A DNA stretch of 64,000 nucleotides from Methylobacterium sp. (GTDB lineage: Bacteria > Pseudomonadota > Alphaproteobacteria > Rhizobiales > Beijerinckiaceae): assembly GCA_002928875.1 (NCBI GenBank), contig PERO01000004.1, positions 186,001 through 250,000 of the forward strand, written 5' to 3'. The position numbers were made by a program, and so were the translations under genes. Numbering within the stretch: position 1 is the stretch's first letter; each line of letters begins with the position of its first letter. Below the pieces are notes generated by a model, which did not search any database, was not told where the DNA came from, and saw only the letters and a list, made by a program, of their open reading frames with translations. Shown here in pieces: positions 54,442 through 63,318 of the stretch.

Positions 54442-55334
54442 GCGAGAAAGGCCTTCAGCGCCCGCAAGGTGGCCTCGGGATTTTCCTCCGCCACGAAATG
54501 CCCCGCGGCGATGGGTTCGCCGATGATCTCGGGCACGAGCGGCTTCCATGCCTCGAGCGGCGAGGGGCCCTTGCCGGGCAGGCCGGCATTGCCCCAGAGC
54601 GCGAAAGTGGGGCATCGGATCGTGTCGCCGGCTGCGAGGTTCGCGCGGTCATGTGCGACGTCGATGCTCGCCCCGGCGCGGTAATCCTCGCAGGTCGCGT
54701 GAATGCGCGAGGGCTCGTTGAAGAAGGCGTGGTAGGCGTTCAGCGCGCGCCGGTCGAAGGCCGAGAGATCGCCGCTGGCCGACCAGTTCGCGAGGCAGGA
54801 ATCCTGCCAGGCGATGGCGTCCTTGCCGATCTCCTGTTCCGGTTTCGGCGCGGGTTCGGCCAGGAAGGACCAATGCGGATAGGTGGTCGCCCCGGCCTTG
54901 ATCCGCTCCCAGGCGACATAGGTCGGGATGATGTCGAGGAGCGCAAGCTTCTCCACCCGCCCCGGATGGTCGAGTGCAAACCGGTAGGCCACCCGCGCGC
55001 CGCGATCATGTCCCACGAGGCGGAAGGTCGCGAAGCCGAATTCCTCGGCCAGCGCGAGAATGTCCTCGCCCATCGCGCGCTTGGAATAGCCGCTCCCCGC
55101 TTCGCTGCCCCGCACCACGGACGACCAGCCATAGCCGCGCAGGTCGAAGACGATGACGCGGAAATGCCGCGCGAGATCCGGCGCGATCCGGTGCCACATC
55201 GCATGGGTCTGCGGGTAGCCATGCACGAGGATCAGCGGCTCGCCCTGCCCGCCGGCACGCGCGAAGATATGCCCGTTCGGCGTGCCGACATGATGGCTCG
55301 TGAAGCCCGGAAAGAGATCCGCGTGATCGCTCAT
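54438..55334 (-). CDS. Alpha/beta hydrolase with fluoroacetate dehalogenase residues
   Basis: A 298-residue alpha/beta hydrolase closely resembling fluoroacetate/haloacetate dehalogenase. Nucleophile Asp110 lies in VGHDRGARV, the substrate-carboxylate arginines are Arg111 and Arg114, and the acid Asp134 is in LLDIIPTY. The halide pocket is His154-Trp155 (YPHWSFL) and Tyr218 (EDYRAGA), and His279 is in AAGHFVAEE. These match, within one position, the residues described for the Rhodopseudomonas enzyme (Asp110, Arg111, Arg114, Asp134, His155, Trp156, Tyr219, His280). The predicted reaction is haloacetate to glycolate and halide. It starts 4 bp after purD. Epoxide hydrolase activity is the alternative within the superfamily. 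Confidence 0.82.
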   Translation of the reverse strand: MSDHADLFPGFTSHHVGTPNGHIFARAGGQGEPLILVHGYPQTHAMWHRIAPDLARHFRVIVFDLRGYGWSSVVRGSEAGSGYSKRAMGEDILALAEEFGFATFRLVGHDRGARVAYRFALDHPGRVEKLALLDIIPTYVAWERIKAGATTYPHWSFLAEPAPKPEQEIGKDAIAWQDSCLANWSASGDLSAFDRRALNAYHAFFNEPSRIHATCEDYRAGASIDVAHDRANLAAGDTIRCPTFALWGNAGLPGKGPSPLEAWKPLVPEIIGEPIAAGHFVAEENPEATLRALKAFLA

Positions 55335-55338
55335 CGTC

Positions 55339-56607
55339 TTATCCTTTCAGATGCGCGAGGCCCTTCGCACCGATATCGGAACGACAGAAACCTTCCGGCC
55401 AATCGACCGCTGCCACCGCATCATAGGCGCGCTGGCGTGCCTCCGGGAGATCCTTTCCGATGGCGCAGATCGTCAGCACCCGGCCACCGGAGGAAACGAG
55501 CCGGCCGCCTTCGAGTTTCGTGCCGGCATGAAACACCGTCGCGCCCGGCATGGCCGCCGCCTGTTCCAGCCCCGCGATCGGCGTGCCCGTGGGGTAGCGG
55601 CCGGGATAGCCCTTGGTGGCCATCACCACGCCGACGGCATTGTCGGTTCGGAAGCGTGCCGTCACGCCCCCGAGTGCCCCGCGCGAAACGGCATCGAGGA
55701 TCGGCAGCAGGTCATCGGCGAGCCGGAGCATCAGCACCTGGCATTCCGGATCGCCGAAGCGGCAGTTGAATTCGATCAGCTTCGGACCCGAGGCCGTGAT
55801 CATCAGCCCCACGAAGAGAATGCCGCGATAGGGCATGCCGCGCGTCACCATTTCGCGCGCGACAGGCCGCACGATCTCATCCAGCGCGCGTTGCTCCATC
55901 GCGGCCGTGAAGACCTGCGGCGGCGAATAGACACCCATGCCGCCGGTATTCGGGCCCTTGTCTCCGTCGAAGACGCGCTTGTGATCCTGCGCCGCGCCGA
56001 AGGGCAGCACGGTTTCGCCGTCGATGAAGCAGAAGAAGCTGACCTCCTCGCCGATCAGGCATTCCTCGATGACGACGCGGGCCGTGGGCTCGCTCGCGTA
56101 GAGCGTTTCCAGTGCCTCTACGGCTTCATCGATGCTGTCGGCGACGGTGACACCTTTGCCGGCCATCAGGCCATCATATTTCACGACGATCGGCGCGCCC
56201 TGCTCGCGCACATGGGCCACGGCCGGCGCAAGGCTCGTGAAGGTGCGATAGTTGGCGGTCGGGGCCTTGGCCGCGACGGCGACGGATTTCGTGAAATCCT
56301 TCGAACCCTCGAGCTGCGCCGCCAGTTTCGAAGGCCCGAAGACCCGGATGCCGGCAGCGGAAAGCACATCCGCGATGCCTGCAACCAGCGGTGCCTCCGG
56401 GCCGACCACCACGAGATCGACCGCGTTCTCGCGGGCGAAGGCCACGATGCCCGCATGATCGTCGAGCTTCATCGGCACCAGCGTGCCATGCTCCGCCATG
56501 CCGGGATTGCCGGGCGCGATGAACAAGGCTTCGAGCGCCGGGCTTTTCGCGATGGCCCAGGCCAGCGCATGTTCGCGCCCGCCGCTCCCCAGCAACAGAA
56601 CCCGCAT
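55339..56607 (-). CDS. purD: Phosphoribosylamine-glycine ligase PurD
   Basis: A 422-residue ATP-grasp enzyme of purine synthesis (GAR synthetase). The start [19 protein letters not shown] is preceded by AAAGGGAG. Conserved [13 protein letters not shown] ([14 protein letters not shown]), [41 protein letters not shown] and [12 protein letters not shown] (in segments) are all seen. It heads a likely operon with the dehalogenase-like gene and the patatin-like gene, and is divergent from xseA by 77 bp. Confidence 0.96.
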   Translation of the reverse strand: MRVLLLGSGGREHALAWAIAKSPALEALFIAPGNPGMAEHGTLVPMKLDDHAGIVAFARENAVDLVVVGPEAPLVAGIADVLSAAGIRVFGPSKLAAQLEGSKDFTKSVAVAAKAPTANYRTFTSLAPAVAHVREQGAPIVVKYDGLMAGKGVTVADSIDEAVEALETLYASEPTARVVIEECLIGEEVSFFCFIDGETVLPFGAAQDHKRVFDGDKGPNTGGMGVYSPPQVFTAAMEQRALDEIVRPVAREMVTRGMPYRGILFVGLMITASGPKLIEFNCRFGDPECQVLMLRLADDLLPILDAVSRGALGGVTARFRTDNAVGVVMATKGYPGRYPTGTPIAGLEQAAAMPGATVFHAGTKLEGGRLVSSGGRVLTICAIGKDLPEARQRAYDAVAAVDWPEGFCRSDIGAKGLAHLKG

Positions 56608-56684
56608 CACCGCTCCCTTTCGCCTGTGGCCAATCGCGGGGTGCTGTAGCATCGGGACGGCGCAATCTCTACACTCCGGAACGC

Positions 56685-58271
56685 ATGACCGATCTTCTCA
56701 CCAACGCTCCCGAATACACCGTCTCCGATCTCGCGGGCGCGCTGAAGCGCACCATCGAGGACGCCTTCGGGCAGGTGCGCCTGCGCGGCGAGATTTCCGG
56801 CTATCGCGGCCCGCATTCGAGCGGGCATGTCTATTTCTCGATCAAGGACCAGAACGCCAAGATCGATGCCGTCATCTGGAAAGGCGTGTTCGGGAAGCTG
56901 AAATTCCGGCCCGAAGAGGGGCTGGAAGTGATCGCCACCGGCCGCATCACCACGTTTCCGGGCAAATCCACCTACCAGATCGTGGTGGAGGCGATCGAGC
57001 CGGCGGGCGTCGGCGCGCTCATGGCGCTGCTGGAGGAGCGGCGACGCAAGCTCGCGGCGGAGGGCCTGTTCGAGGCTGCGCGCAAGCAGCTTCTGCCCTT
57101 CCTGCCGGAGGTGATCGGCATCGTGACATCCCCCACGGGCGCGGTGATTCGCGACATGATCCACCGGCTGAGCGATCGCTTTCCCCGCGAGGTGCTGATC
57201 TGGCCGGTGCGCGTGCAGGGCGACGGCTCGGCCGAAGAGGTCGCGGCCGCGATCCGCGGGTTCAATTCGATCGAGCCGGGCGGTTCCATTCCCCGGCCCG
57301 ATGTGCTGATCGTCGCGCGCGGTGGCGGCTCGCTGGAAGACCTGTGGAGCTTCAACGAGGAAATCGTGGTGCGCGCCGCCGCGATGAGCGAGATCCCGCT
57401 CGTCTCGGCCATCGGCCACGAGACGGACTGGACCCTGCTCGATCAGGTCGCGGATGTGCGCGCCCCCACGCCCACCGCCGCCGCCGAGATGGTGGTGCCG
57501 GTGCGCGCCGATCTCCTGCATGCCGTGCGCGATCGCGGCGGGCGGCTCGCGGGGCAGGTTTTGCGCCTGCGGGATCGCGCTAAACGCGATCTGGCCGGGC
57601 TCTTGCGGGCGCTGCCCGATGCGCAGAGGCTGATCGAAACGCCCCGCCAGCGGCTCGACCTCGCGATCCTGAAGCGCGACCGGGCGCGCGAAACGATGGC
57701 CGGCAAGCGCCAGCTCGCGCTCTCCACCCTCGCGCGCCGTCTCTCGGCGCAGAAGCCCGAGGCGCGGCTCGCCCGCCAGCGCGAACGGCTCGATGGCCTG
57801 ACGCGTCGCCTGCCGGAGGTTTTCGCGCGCAAGCATCAGCGTCTCGATGACAGGCGCCTGCAACTCTCCGAGCGCCTCGTCCGCGCGCTTGCGAGCCGCA
57901 TCGGGCAAGCGCGAAAGGATGCGGTGCAGGGCAAGACCCGGCTCGAGACGCTGGCCCTCCGCCTGAAGCGCGCGCCGGGGATGGCTCTCCGACCCAAGCG
58001 CGAAAAGCTCGCGCGGGCCGAGCAATTGCTCGATGCGCTGAGTTACCAGAAGGTTCTGGCACGCGGTTTCGCCGTGGTGTTCGACGAGGCGGGCAAGGCC
58101 GTGCCGAGCCGGCAGCGCGCGAGCGAGGCAAAACGCCTCATCCTCGAATTCGCTGATGGGCGGATCGGCGCGCTGCCGGGCGAGGGGGAGGAGCCGGCAA
58201 GGCCGGTTTCGCGCCCGACGAGGCCCGTCGCGAAACCGACCGGCGGCGGCGGGCAGGGCAGCCTGTTCTGA
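56685..58271 (+). CDS. xseA: Exodeoxyribonuclease VII large subunit XseA
   Basis: A 528-residue nuclease subunit. It has an N-terminal OB-fold (YTVSDLAGALKRTIEDAFG, RLRGEISGYRGPHSSGHVYF) and the catalytic domain with VIGIVTSPTGAVIRDMIHRL, DVLIVARGGGSLEDLWSFN and ISAIGHETDWTL-like VSAIGHETDWTLLD. A long helical coiled-coil arm (about 270-450) and a C-terminal barrel (YQKVLARGFAVVFDEAG) follow. With XseB it degrades single-stranded DNA from both ends. xseB is not in this window, which is common. It has a short disordered tail. Confidence 0.95.
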   Translation: MTDLLTNAPEYTVSDLAGALKRTIEDAFGQVRLRGEISGYRGPHSSGHVYFSIKDQNAKIDAVIWKGVFGKLKFRPEEGLEVIATGRITTFPGKSTYQIVVEAIEPAGVGALMALLEERRRKLAAEGLFEAARKQLLPFLPEVIGIVTSPTGAVIRDMIHRLSDRFPREVLIWPVRVQGDGSAEEVAAAIRGFNSIEPGGSIPRPDVLIVARGGGSLEDLWSFNEEIVVRAAAMSEIPLVSAIGHETDWTLLDQVADVRAPTPTAAAEMVVPVRADLLHAVRDRGGRLAGQVLRLRDRAKRDLAGLLRALPDAQRLIETPRQRLDLAILKRDRARETMAGKRQLALSTLARRLSAQKPEARLARQRERLDGLTRRLPEVFARKHQRLDDRRLQLSERLVRALASRIGQARKDAVQGKTRLETLALRLKRAPGMALRPKREKLARAEQLLDALSYQKVLARGFAVVFDEAGKAVPSRQRASEAKRLILEFADGRIGALPGEGEEPARPVSRPTRPVAKPTGGGGQGSLF

Positions 58272-58337
58272 ATCCCGCCATCGGCTCTTGAAATACGGTC
58301 GCAAAGCCCGCTAGGAACGGAGCGATCAGGAGCCACC

Positions 58338-58553
58338 ATGCTGCGACCCCCGGCGCTCGGCACCGAAGCCGTGCTCGAATATTCGAACAGCGATTACCGG
58401 ATCATCCGGCACGGCACATTCGTGCGCTGCGGCGTGACGGGCAACCCCATCCAGCTCGACGATCTGCGCTACTGGAGCGCCGAGCGGCAGGAGGCCTATT
58501 CGACGCCCGAAGCCGTGCTGACGCGGCTGCGCGAGGAATCGACCGCGCGATAG
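58338..58553 (+). CDS. DUF2093 family protein
   Basis: A 71-residue protein of unknown function found in alphaproteobacteria. The core reads VLEYSNSDYRIIRHGTFVRCGVTG and then IQLDDLRYWSAERQEAY, matching DUF2093. It lies 66 bp after xseA. Its last 58 bp overlap the 3' end of lpxK on the opposite strand, a true tail-to-tail coding overlap. Confidence 0.85.
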   Translation: MLRPPALGTEAVLEYSNSDYRIIRHGTFVRCGVTGNPIQLDDLRYWSAERQEAYSTPEAVLTRLREESTAR

Positions 58554-59512
58554 ATCGCGGCGAGCAGGTCATCGGGCAGGGCAACTGAAACCGGCAACAC
58601 GATCGCCTCTTTGCGCAGCTTTTCGCGAGCGGAACCACCGGCGAGCCGCATCGCATCCTTCTCCGTGGTGACCAGCGTTGCACCGAGGCTTCGGGCCTCC
58701 GCCAGAAGCGCCTCGGCCTCGCTCTCCGTGAAGGCGTGATGATCGGCGAAGGCGCGCAGGCCGGCGATATCCGCGCCGAACTCCCGCAAGGTTTCGGCGA
58801 ATTTCTCCGGCCGGCCGATGCCGCAGAAGGCGAGCACGCGCTTTCCGCGCAGGCTGTCCGCGATGGCGGATTCCGGGGCCATGACGGTTCTGAAAAGCGG
58901 GGTCGTCTGCAGCGTCGCCGCGACATTCAGCCGATCCGCGCCGATCAGCAGCACCGCGTCGGTCCGCGCCAGCATGGGCCGAACCGGCGCGCGCAACGGG
59001 CCGGCGGGAAGGCAGAAACCGTTGCCGAAGCCCGCGCCGCCATCGACGACCGCGAGGGTGTAATCCTTCGCGAGATGCGGATTGTGCAAGGCATCGTCGA
59101 GCACCAGCAGGCTCGCGCCCTGTTCGATCGCCAGCATCGCGCCGGCCCGGCGATCGCGGGAGACGATCACCGGACAGGTCGCGGCAAGCATCAGCGGTTC
59201 GTCACCGACGGTCGCGGCATCGTCGCGCGACGGGTCCACGCGATGCGGGCCTTCAAGGCTGCCGCCATAGCCCCGCGAGAGGATGAAAGGCGCTTCGCCG
59301 CGCGCCGCAAGGGCCGTCGCCATGGCCCGTGCCACGGGCGTTTTTCCTGCGCCTCCGGCAGTGAAATTCCCGATCGCCAAAACGGGCACGGAGACGCGCA
59401 GGCCGGGTTTCGCGACCCTGGTCAACGTAATGCGCCCATAGAGCCAGCCCAGCGGGGCGAGTAGCAGGCCGAGCGGATGGCCTTCGGCCTGCCAGAAGGC
59501 CGGGGCGCGCAT
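58496..59512 (-). CDS. lpxK: Tetraacyldisaccharide 4'-kinase LpxK
   Basis: A 338-residue inner-membrane-associated kinase that phosphorylates the 4' position of the lipid A disaccharide to give lipid IVA. The Walker A motif is IGNFTAGGAGKTPVARAMA. LSRGYGG, VGDEPLMLA and VLDDALHNPHLAKDY (a variant of the DDGxQ region) follow. It is the last gene of the Kdo/lipid A operon; its ATG overlaps the waaA stop (TGATG type). Confidence 0.92.
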   Translation of the reverse strand: MRAPAFWQAEGHPLGLLLAPLGWLYGRITLTRVAKPGLRVSVPVLAIGNFTAGGAGKTPVARAMATALAARGEAPFILSRGYGGSLEGPHRVDPSRDDAATVGDEPLMLAATCPVIVSRDRRAGAMLAIEQGASLLVLDDALHNPHLAKDYTLAVVDGGAGFGNGFCLPAGPLRAPVRPMLARTDAVLLIGADRLNVAATLQTTPLFRTVMAPESAIADSLRGKRVLAFCGIGRPEKFAETLREFGADIAGLRAFADHHAFTESEAEALLAEARSLGATLVTTEKDAMRLAGGSAREKLRKEAIVLPVSVALPDDLLAAIYRAVDSSRSRVSTASGVE

Positions 59513-60786
59513 CAGGGTTTCTCCGCCTGCAGCCAGGGGCGCAGGGCGTCGAGCGTGCGCTGCAGCGCGCCTTCATGCCGGGCGATGGCCGCCCGGGCCC
59601 GGGTCGCAAGCTGCTGGCGCGCCGCGCTGTCGGCGAGAAGGGCGAGGGCATGGCGCTCGAGCTTTTCGAGGTCGTCCGCGATGACCACGCCGCGGGCAAG
59701 GCCGAGATCGGCATAGATGTCGCGGAAATTCGCGACATGCGGGCCGGAAATGACCGGACAGCCGAGCTTGATCGGCTCGATGGGGTTGTGCCCGCCATGT
59801 TCCACCAAAGATCCGCCCATCACAGCCAGCGTCGCCAGCGAGAACAGGAGGCCCATCTCGCCGAGCGTATCGGCGAGGAAGAAGGCGTGGTCCGTCGCCG
59901 GTTGCTCGCCGAGGCTGCGGCGCGAAACCACGTCACCGCCACGCGCGAGGAGGGCGGCAAGGCTCTCGCCGCGCTGAGGGTGACGGGGCGCGATGATGGT
60001 GAGGAGATCGGGTTCATTCTGGCGCAGGCGTTTTGCCAGCGCGATGATCTGTTCCTCCTCGCCGGGATGCGTCGAGGCGGCCAGCAGCACCGGCCGCTGG
60101 CCGATCGCCTGCGCAAGCGCCGCCATCGCGGTCTCGTCCACCGGCAAAGGCGGGACATCGTATTTCAGATTGCCCGGCGACGAGGCCGGCGCGCCGAGCG
60201 CCCGGAAGCGCTGCGCATCGGCATCGGATTGCGCCGTGAGGAAGGCGAGCGGCGCGAGAAGCGGGCGCGAGAGCGAGGGCAGGCGCGACCAGCGCCGGAA
60301 CGAGCGATCCGACATCCGCCCGTTGATGATGCCCACGGGCACGCCGCGCCGATGCGCTTCCATCAGCAGGTTCGGCCAGATCTCGCTCTCGCAGAACAGG
60401 GCGAGATCGGGCTGCCAGTGGTCGAAGAAGCGCGTCACCGGCCGCGGCAGATCCACGGGCAGGTACTGGTGGATCGCGCCTTGTGGCAGGCGGCTGGCGG
60501 CGAGCCGCGCCGAGGTGACCGTGCCGGTCGTCAGCAGCACCGTGCCATGCGCCGCGAGCCCCGGCACGAGCGGCAGGATCGACATCGTCTCGCCCACGCT
60601 GGCGGCATGGACCCAGATCAGCCGGCCGGCGGGGCGGGGGTGGCCCGGCTCGCCGAAGCGCTCGCGCAGGCGCGTGGGCTCTTCCTTGCCGCGCCCGAGC
60701 CGCAGGCGGAACAGGATCGAGATGACGGGCATCGCGGCATGCGAGACGAGGCGGTAGAGCGCGAGGGGCAGGGTCCGCCCGCTCAT
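59512..60786 (-). CDS. waaA: 3-deoxy-D-manno-octulosonic acid (Kdo) transferase WaaA
   Basis: A 424-residue glycosyltransferase (GT30) that attaches Kdo to lipid IVA at the inner membrane. An N-terminal hydrophobic segment precedes LIWVHAASVGETMSILPL, which contains the family's catalytic Glu (ASVGE). The C-terminal nucleotide-sugar region has IIAPRHPQRGESLAALLA and GGSLVEHGGHNPIEPIKLG. Its ATG overlaps the DUF374 stop (ATGA) and its stop overlaps the lpxK start, so the three are coupled. Confidence 0.95.
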   Translation of the reverse strand: MSGRTLPLALYRLVSHAAMPVISILFRLRLGRGKEEPTRLRERFGEPGHPRPAGRLIWVHAASVGETMSILPLVPGLAAHGTVLLTTGTVTSARLAASRLPQGAIHQYLPVDLPRPVTRFFDHWQPDLALFCESEIWPNLLMEAHRRGVPVGIINGRMSDRSFRRWSRLPSLSRPLLAPLAFLTAQSDADAQRFRALGAPASSPGNLKYDVPPLPVDETAMAALAQAIGQRPVLLAASTHPGEEEQIIALAKRLRQNEPDLLTIIAPRHPQRGESLAALLARGGDVVSRRSLGEQPATDHAFFLADTLGEMGLLFSLATLAVMGGSLVEHGGHNPIEPIKLGCPVISGPHVANFRDIYADLGLARGVVIADDLEKLERHALALLADSAARQQLATRARAAIARHEGALQRTLDALRPWLQAEKP

Positions 60787-61544
60787 GTGGCGCCACCGGC
60801 GGCTTCCGAGGTCTTGCCGGCGCGGGCGAGCGCGACCGTTTCGCGCCCCGCTCCGGGATCGCGCTGGCCGAGCGCGGCATAGGCACGGGCATAGGCATCA
60901 TCCATGGCGGCTTCCACGGCCCGGCGGCTCGCCTCGCGCTGGGCGGCATCGGCATCCTTCGCCACGAAGATCGGGTCACCAATGACGAGCGCCGTCCGGC
61001 CAAAGGGCAGGCCGATGCTCGCGGCATCCCAGGAATTCAGGTCGATCCGCCGCGAGCAGACGGTCGCCACGGGCAGGATCGGCCGGCCGGAAAGCGCCGC
61101 GAGCGCGATGATCCCCTCGCCGGCGACCCGGCTGATCTTCGGCACATCCGCGGTCATCGAAACGTGATCGCCGGCCTCGAGCAGCGCCAGCAACTGGCGC
61201 AACGCCTGGATGCCGCCGCGCTTGCGCACCTGATCCGCGCGTTGCGCGCCCGAGCCGCGCACCACCCGCATGCCGAGCTTCTCGGCGGCGATCGCGTTGA
61301 TGGCGCCGTCGCCGTGGCGCGAGATCATCACGTGAATCCGGTCCTGCGGGCGCAGGCCGAAGGTCTGCATGAAATGCTGACCGTGCCACATGGTGATGAT
61401 CACCGGCCCATCCTCCAGCCGGGCATAGCCATCGGCGGGGATGACGGTCATCGGGCTGGTGCGCTGCACGAAACGCAGATAACCCGCGAGCAGCGAGCCA
61501 AGGAAAAGCTGGACGGCTTCGCTCCGCCCCAACGCCTTCAGCAT
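60783..61544 (-). CDS. DUF374 lysophospholipid acyltransferase-like protein
   Basis: A 253-residue LPLAT-superfamily protein with DUF374 signatures: GPVIITMWHGQHFM, MISRHGDGAINAIAAEKLG and TADVPKISRVAGEGIIALA. The family occurs beside waaA in alphaproteobacteria and is thought to act in lipid A or lipopolysaccharide assembly, possibly as an acyltransferase. The catalytic HxxxD box of classic acyltransferases is not obvious, so the activity is uncertain. ATGA overlap with waaA. Confidence 0.85.
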   Translation of the reverse strand: MLKALGRSEAVQLFLGSLLAGYLRFVQRTSPMTVIPADGYARLEDGPVIITMWHGQHFMQTFGLRPQDRIHVMISRHGDGAINAIAAEKLGMRVVRGSGAQRADQVRKRGGIQALRQLLALLEAGDHVSMTADVPKISRVAGEGIIALAALSGRPILPVATVCSRRIDLNSWDAASIGLPFGRTALVIGDPIFVAKDADAAQREASRRAVEAAMDDAYARAYAALGQRDPGAGRETVALARAGKTSEAAGGAT

Positions 61545-61591
61545 GGGACGATGGCCGTCAGCATCGGAGGAGGCTCCACCGCGCCGTCGCC

Positions 61592-61825
61592 TTACGCATC
61601 GGGATCGAGCAGCCGGTGCAGGTGAACCACGAAATACCGCATCTGCGCGTTATCCACGGTGGCCTGCGCCTTCGCCTTCCAGACGGCATGGGCGGCCTTG
61701 TAGTTCGGATAGATCCCGACAATGTCGAGTTTCGTCAGATCCTTGAAGGTCACGCTGTCGAGATCGGTCAGTTCCCCGCCGAAAACAAGGTGGAGCAGCT
61801 GCGGTTCGGCATTCGGCGTGGTCAT
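61592..61825 (-). CDS. DUF4170 family protein
   Basis: A 77-residue cytoplasmic protein recognised by LHLVFGGELTDLDSVTFKDL, VGIYPNYKAAHAVWKAKAQA and MRYFVVHLHRLLDP. It is a conserved neighbour of cysQ-like and waaA genes in alphaproteobacteria. Function unknown. It lies 58 bp after cysQ and 47 bp before DUF374, in the same direction. Confidence 0.88.
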   Translation of the reverse strand: MTTPNAEPQLLHLVFGGELTDLDSVTFKDLTKLDIVGIYPNYKAAHAVWKAKAQATVDNAQMRYFVVHLHRLLDPDA

Positions 61826-61883
61826 GGATGCGGTCTCCCGGTGTGGCGGACCGGGGTGAAGCCGAGACCCCGGCGGAAAGTGA

Positions 61884-62726
61884 TCAGCCGCGTTTCGCCG
61901 TAGAAAGGCTGCCCGTCAAGAGCGAAGGCATCAGCCGGTCGAGAAGGCCCCGGCTGCCGGCCAGCAAGGCGGGGTGTTCATGCCCGGCCAGATCGTAGAC
62001 CGGCGGCTTGCCATCCGGGCGGAGAAGCGCGCCGCCGGCCTCGTTGAGGATGGCATGCGCCGCGACGAGATCCCAGTCATGCGCGCCGGGGCGAGCCAAG
62101 GCGAGGTCGAGATCACCGGCGAGCGGGCGCACCAGCCGATGGGCCAGGGCGGCAATGCTGCCGCGCGTCTCCAGCGCGATGCCGCCCTCCTCGGCCACGA
62201 TCTCGACGATGCCGCGCGGGCCGGAGACGCGCAGGGGGGCCTGCGGCTCATGCGGGAAGCGGATCGGCCGGCCCTGATGGCGGGCGCCTCCGCCCGTATG
62301 GGCCGCGAACATTTCGCCGCGCGCCGGGATGTGCAGCAGCCCGAGCACCGGCTCGCCCGCCGCCACGACACCGAGCGCGATGCACCAATCGTCCCGCCCC
62401 TCCATGAAGGCGCGCGTGCCGTCGATCGGGTCGATCACGACGGTCAGGCCCTCGGTCGGTTTGCCCCAGGCTTCGGGGCGCTCCTCGGAATGGTAATGGA
62501 GCTTGGCAAAACCCTCGCGAGCCCATCGGGCGAGGTCGTCCGCCACCAGCTGGTCGACCGCGAAATCGGCGCTCGTGACGGGCGAATTTCCCTTCCACTC
62601 GACGCGGGCGCTGGTGCGCTGACCGGCGCGATAATCCGCCATGGCCCGCAGGCCGGCGCGGCGCACCAGCTCTTCGAGGCGTGATTCGAGCCGCGCGAGA
62701 TCGACCGCGACGGGCACCTTGCTCAT
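61884..62726 (-). CDS. cysQ: Inositol monophosphatase-family / 3'(2'),5'-bisphosphate nucleotidase-like protein
   Basis: A 280-residue metal-dependent phosphatase. The metal-binding motifs are SEERPEAW (Glu), VIDPIDGTRAF (Asp-x-Asp-Gly) and HDWDLVAAHAILNEAGG (Asp). In the CysQ subgroup the substrate is 3'-phosphoadenosine 5'-phosphate. In this lipid A context a polar-lipid or sugar-phosphate substrate is also possible. The ATG at 62726 overlaps the MAPEG stop (ATGA). A longer frame to 63320 is a shadow. Confidence 0.85.
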   Translation of the reverse strand: MSKVPVAVDLARLESRLEELVRRAGLRAMADYRAGQRTSARVEWKGNSPVTSADFAVDQLVADDLARWAREGFAKLHYHSEERPEAWGKPTEGLTVVIDPIDGTRAFMEGRDDWCIALGVVAAGEPVLGLLHIPARGEMFAAHTGGGARHQGRPIRFPHEPQAPLRVSGPRGIVEIVAEEGGIALETRGSIAALAHRLVRPLAGDLDLALARPGAHDWDLVAAHAILNEAGGALLRPDGKPPVYDLAGHEHPALLAGSRGLLDRLMPSLLTGSLSTAKRG

Positions 62727-63142
62727 CGCCAGGCCAGGACCAGCAGCCCGACCACGCCGATGGCCAGCGAAGCCCAGGTCAGCAGCATGCCCGCGACGCG
62801 CCCGAAGCTCGGGCCAATGCTTTTCCCGAGGCCGATCGCGTGCAGGATGCGGCCGACGAGCCCCGTGAGGCCCACCGCATGCACCAGCCATTCGCGGGCA
62901 CCGAGCAGCGGCAGCATCACCAGAAGCGCCAGGATGAGCGGTGCCTGCTCGCTGAAATTTCCGTGCACGCGGATGCGCCTTGCCAGCGTGTGGTTTCCGC
63001 CATCCCCGATCCCGACCTTCTGTGAACGCCGGACGGAGATCACCCCGGCGGTGAGGACGAGGCCCAGCAGAACCAGCATGGCCACGTAGGTGGCGGCAAA
63101 GGACAGGGCATTGGAATCGATGGCTGAAAGGGTAGCGGACAT
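62723..63142 (-). CDS. MAPEG-family membrane protein
   Basis: A 139-residue protein with four hydrophobic helices and the MAPEG pattern (VGIGDGGNHTLARRIRVHGNFSEQAPLILALL, in segments, with the conserved R-x-H-x-N-x-x-E motif). Eukaryotic relatives are microsomal glutathione transferases; bacterial members are poorly known. It is the first gene of the run to lpxK and overlaps cysQ by 4 bp. Confidence 0.88.
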   Translation of the reverse strand: MSATLSAIDSNALSFAATYVAMLVLLGLVLTAGVISVRRSQKVGIGDGGNHTLARRIRVHGNFSEQAPLILALLVMLPLLGAREWLVHAVGLTGLVGRILHAIGLGKSIGPSFGRVAGMLLTWASLAIGVVGLLVLAWR

Positions 63143-63318
63143 GGTTCACCACGGAACGACTGGAAAGCACGGTCCTTCCCCCTATCCCGGTTGAGCCCGT
63201 TTGTCGCGGGGGGGGCCGGATTTTGCCGGTTCGCCCCCGCCGCTTTTTCGCTCCCGCCCCTTTCGCGGGTGAAAGCGCTTGGCATGGCGCCCCTGCCCGG
63301 TGCATGAGGAACGGAGCC

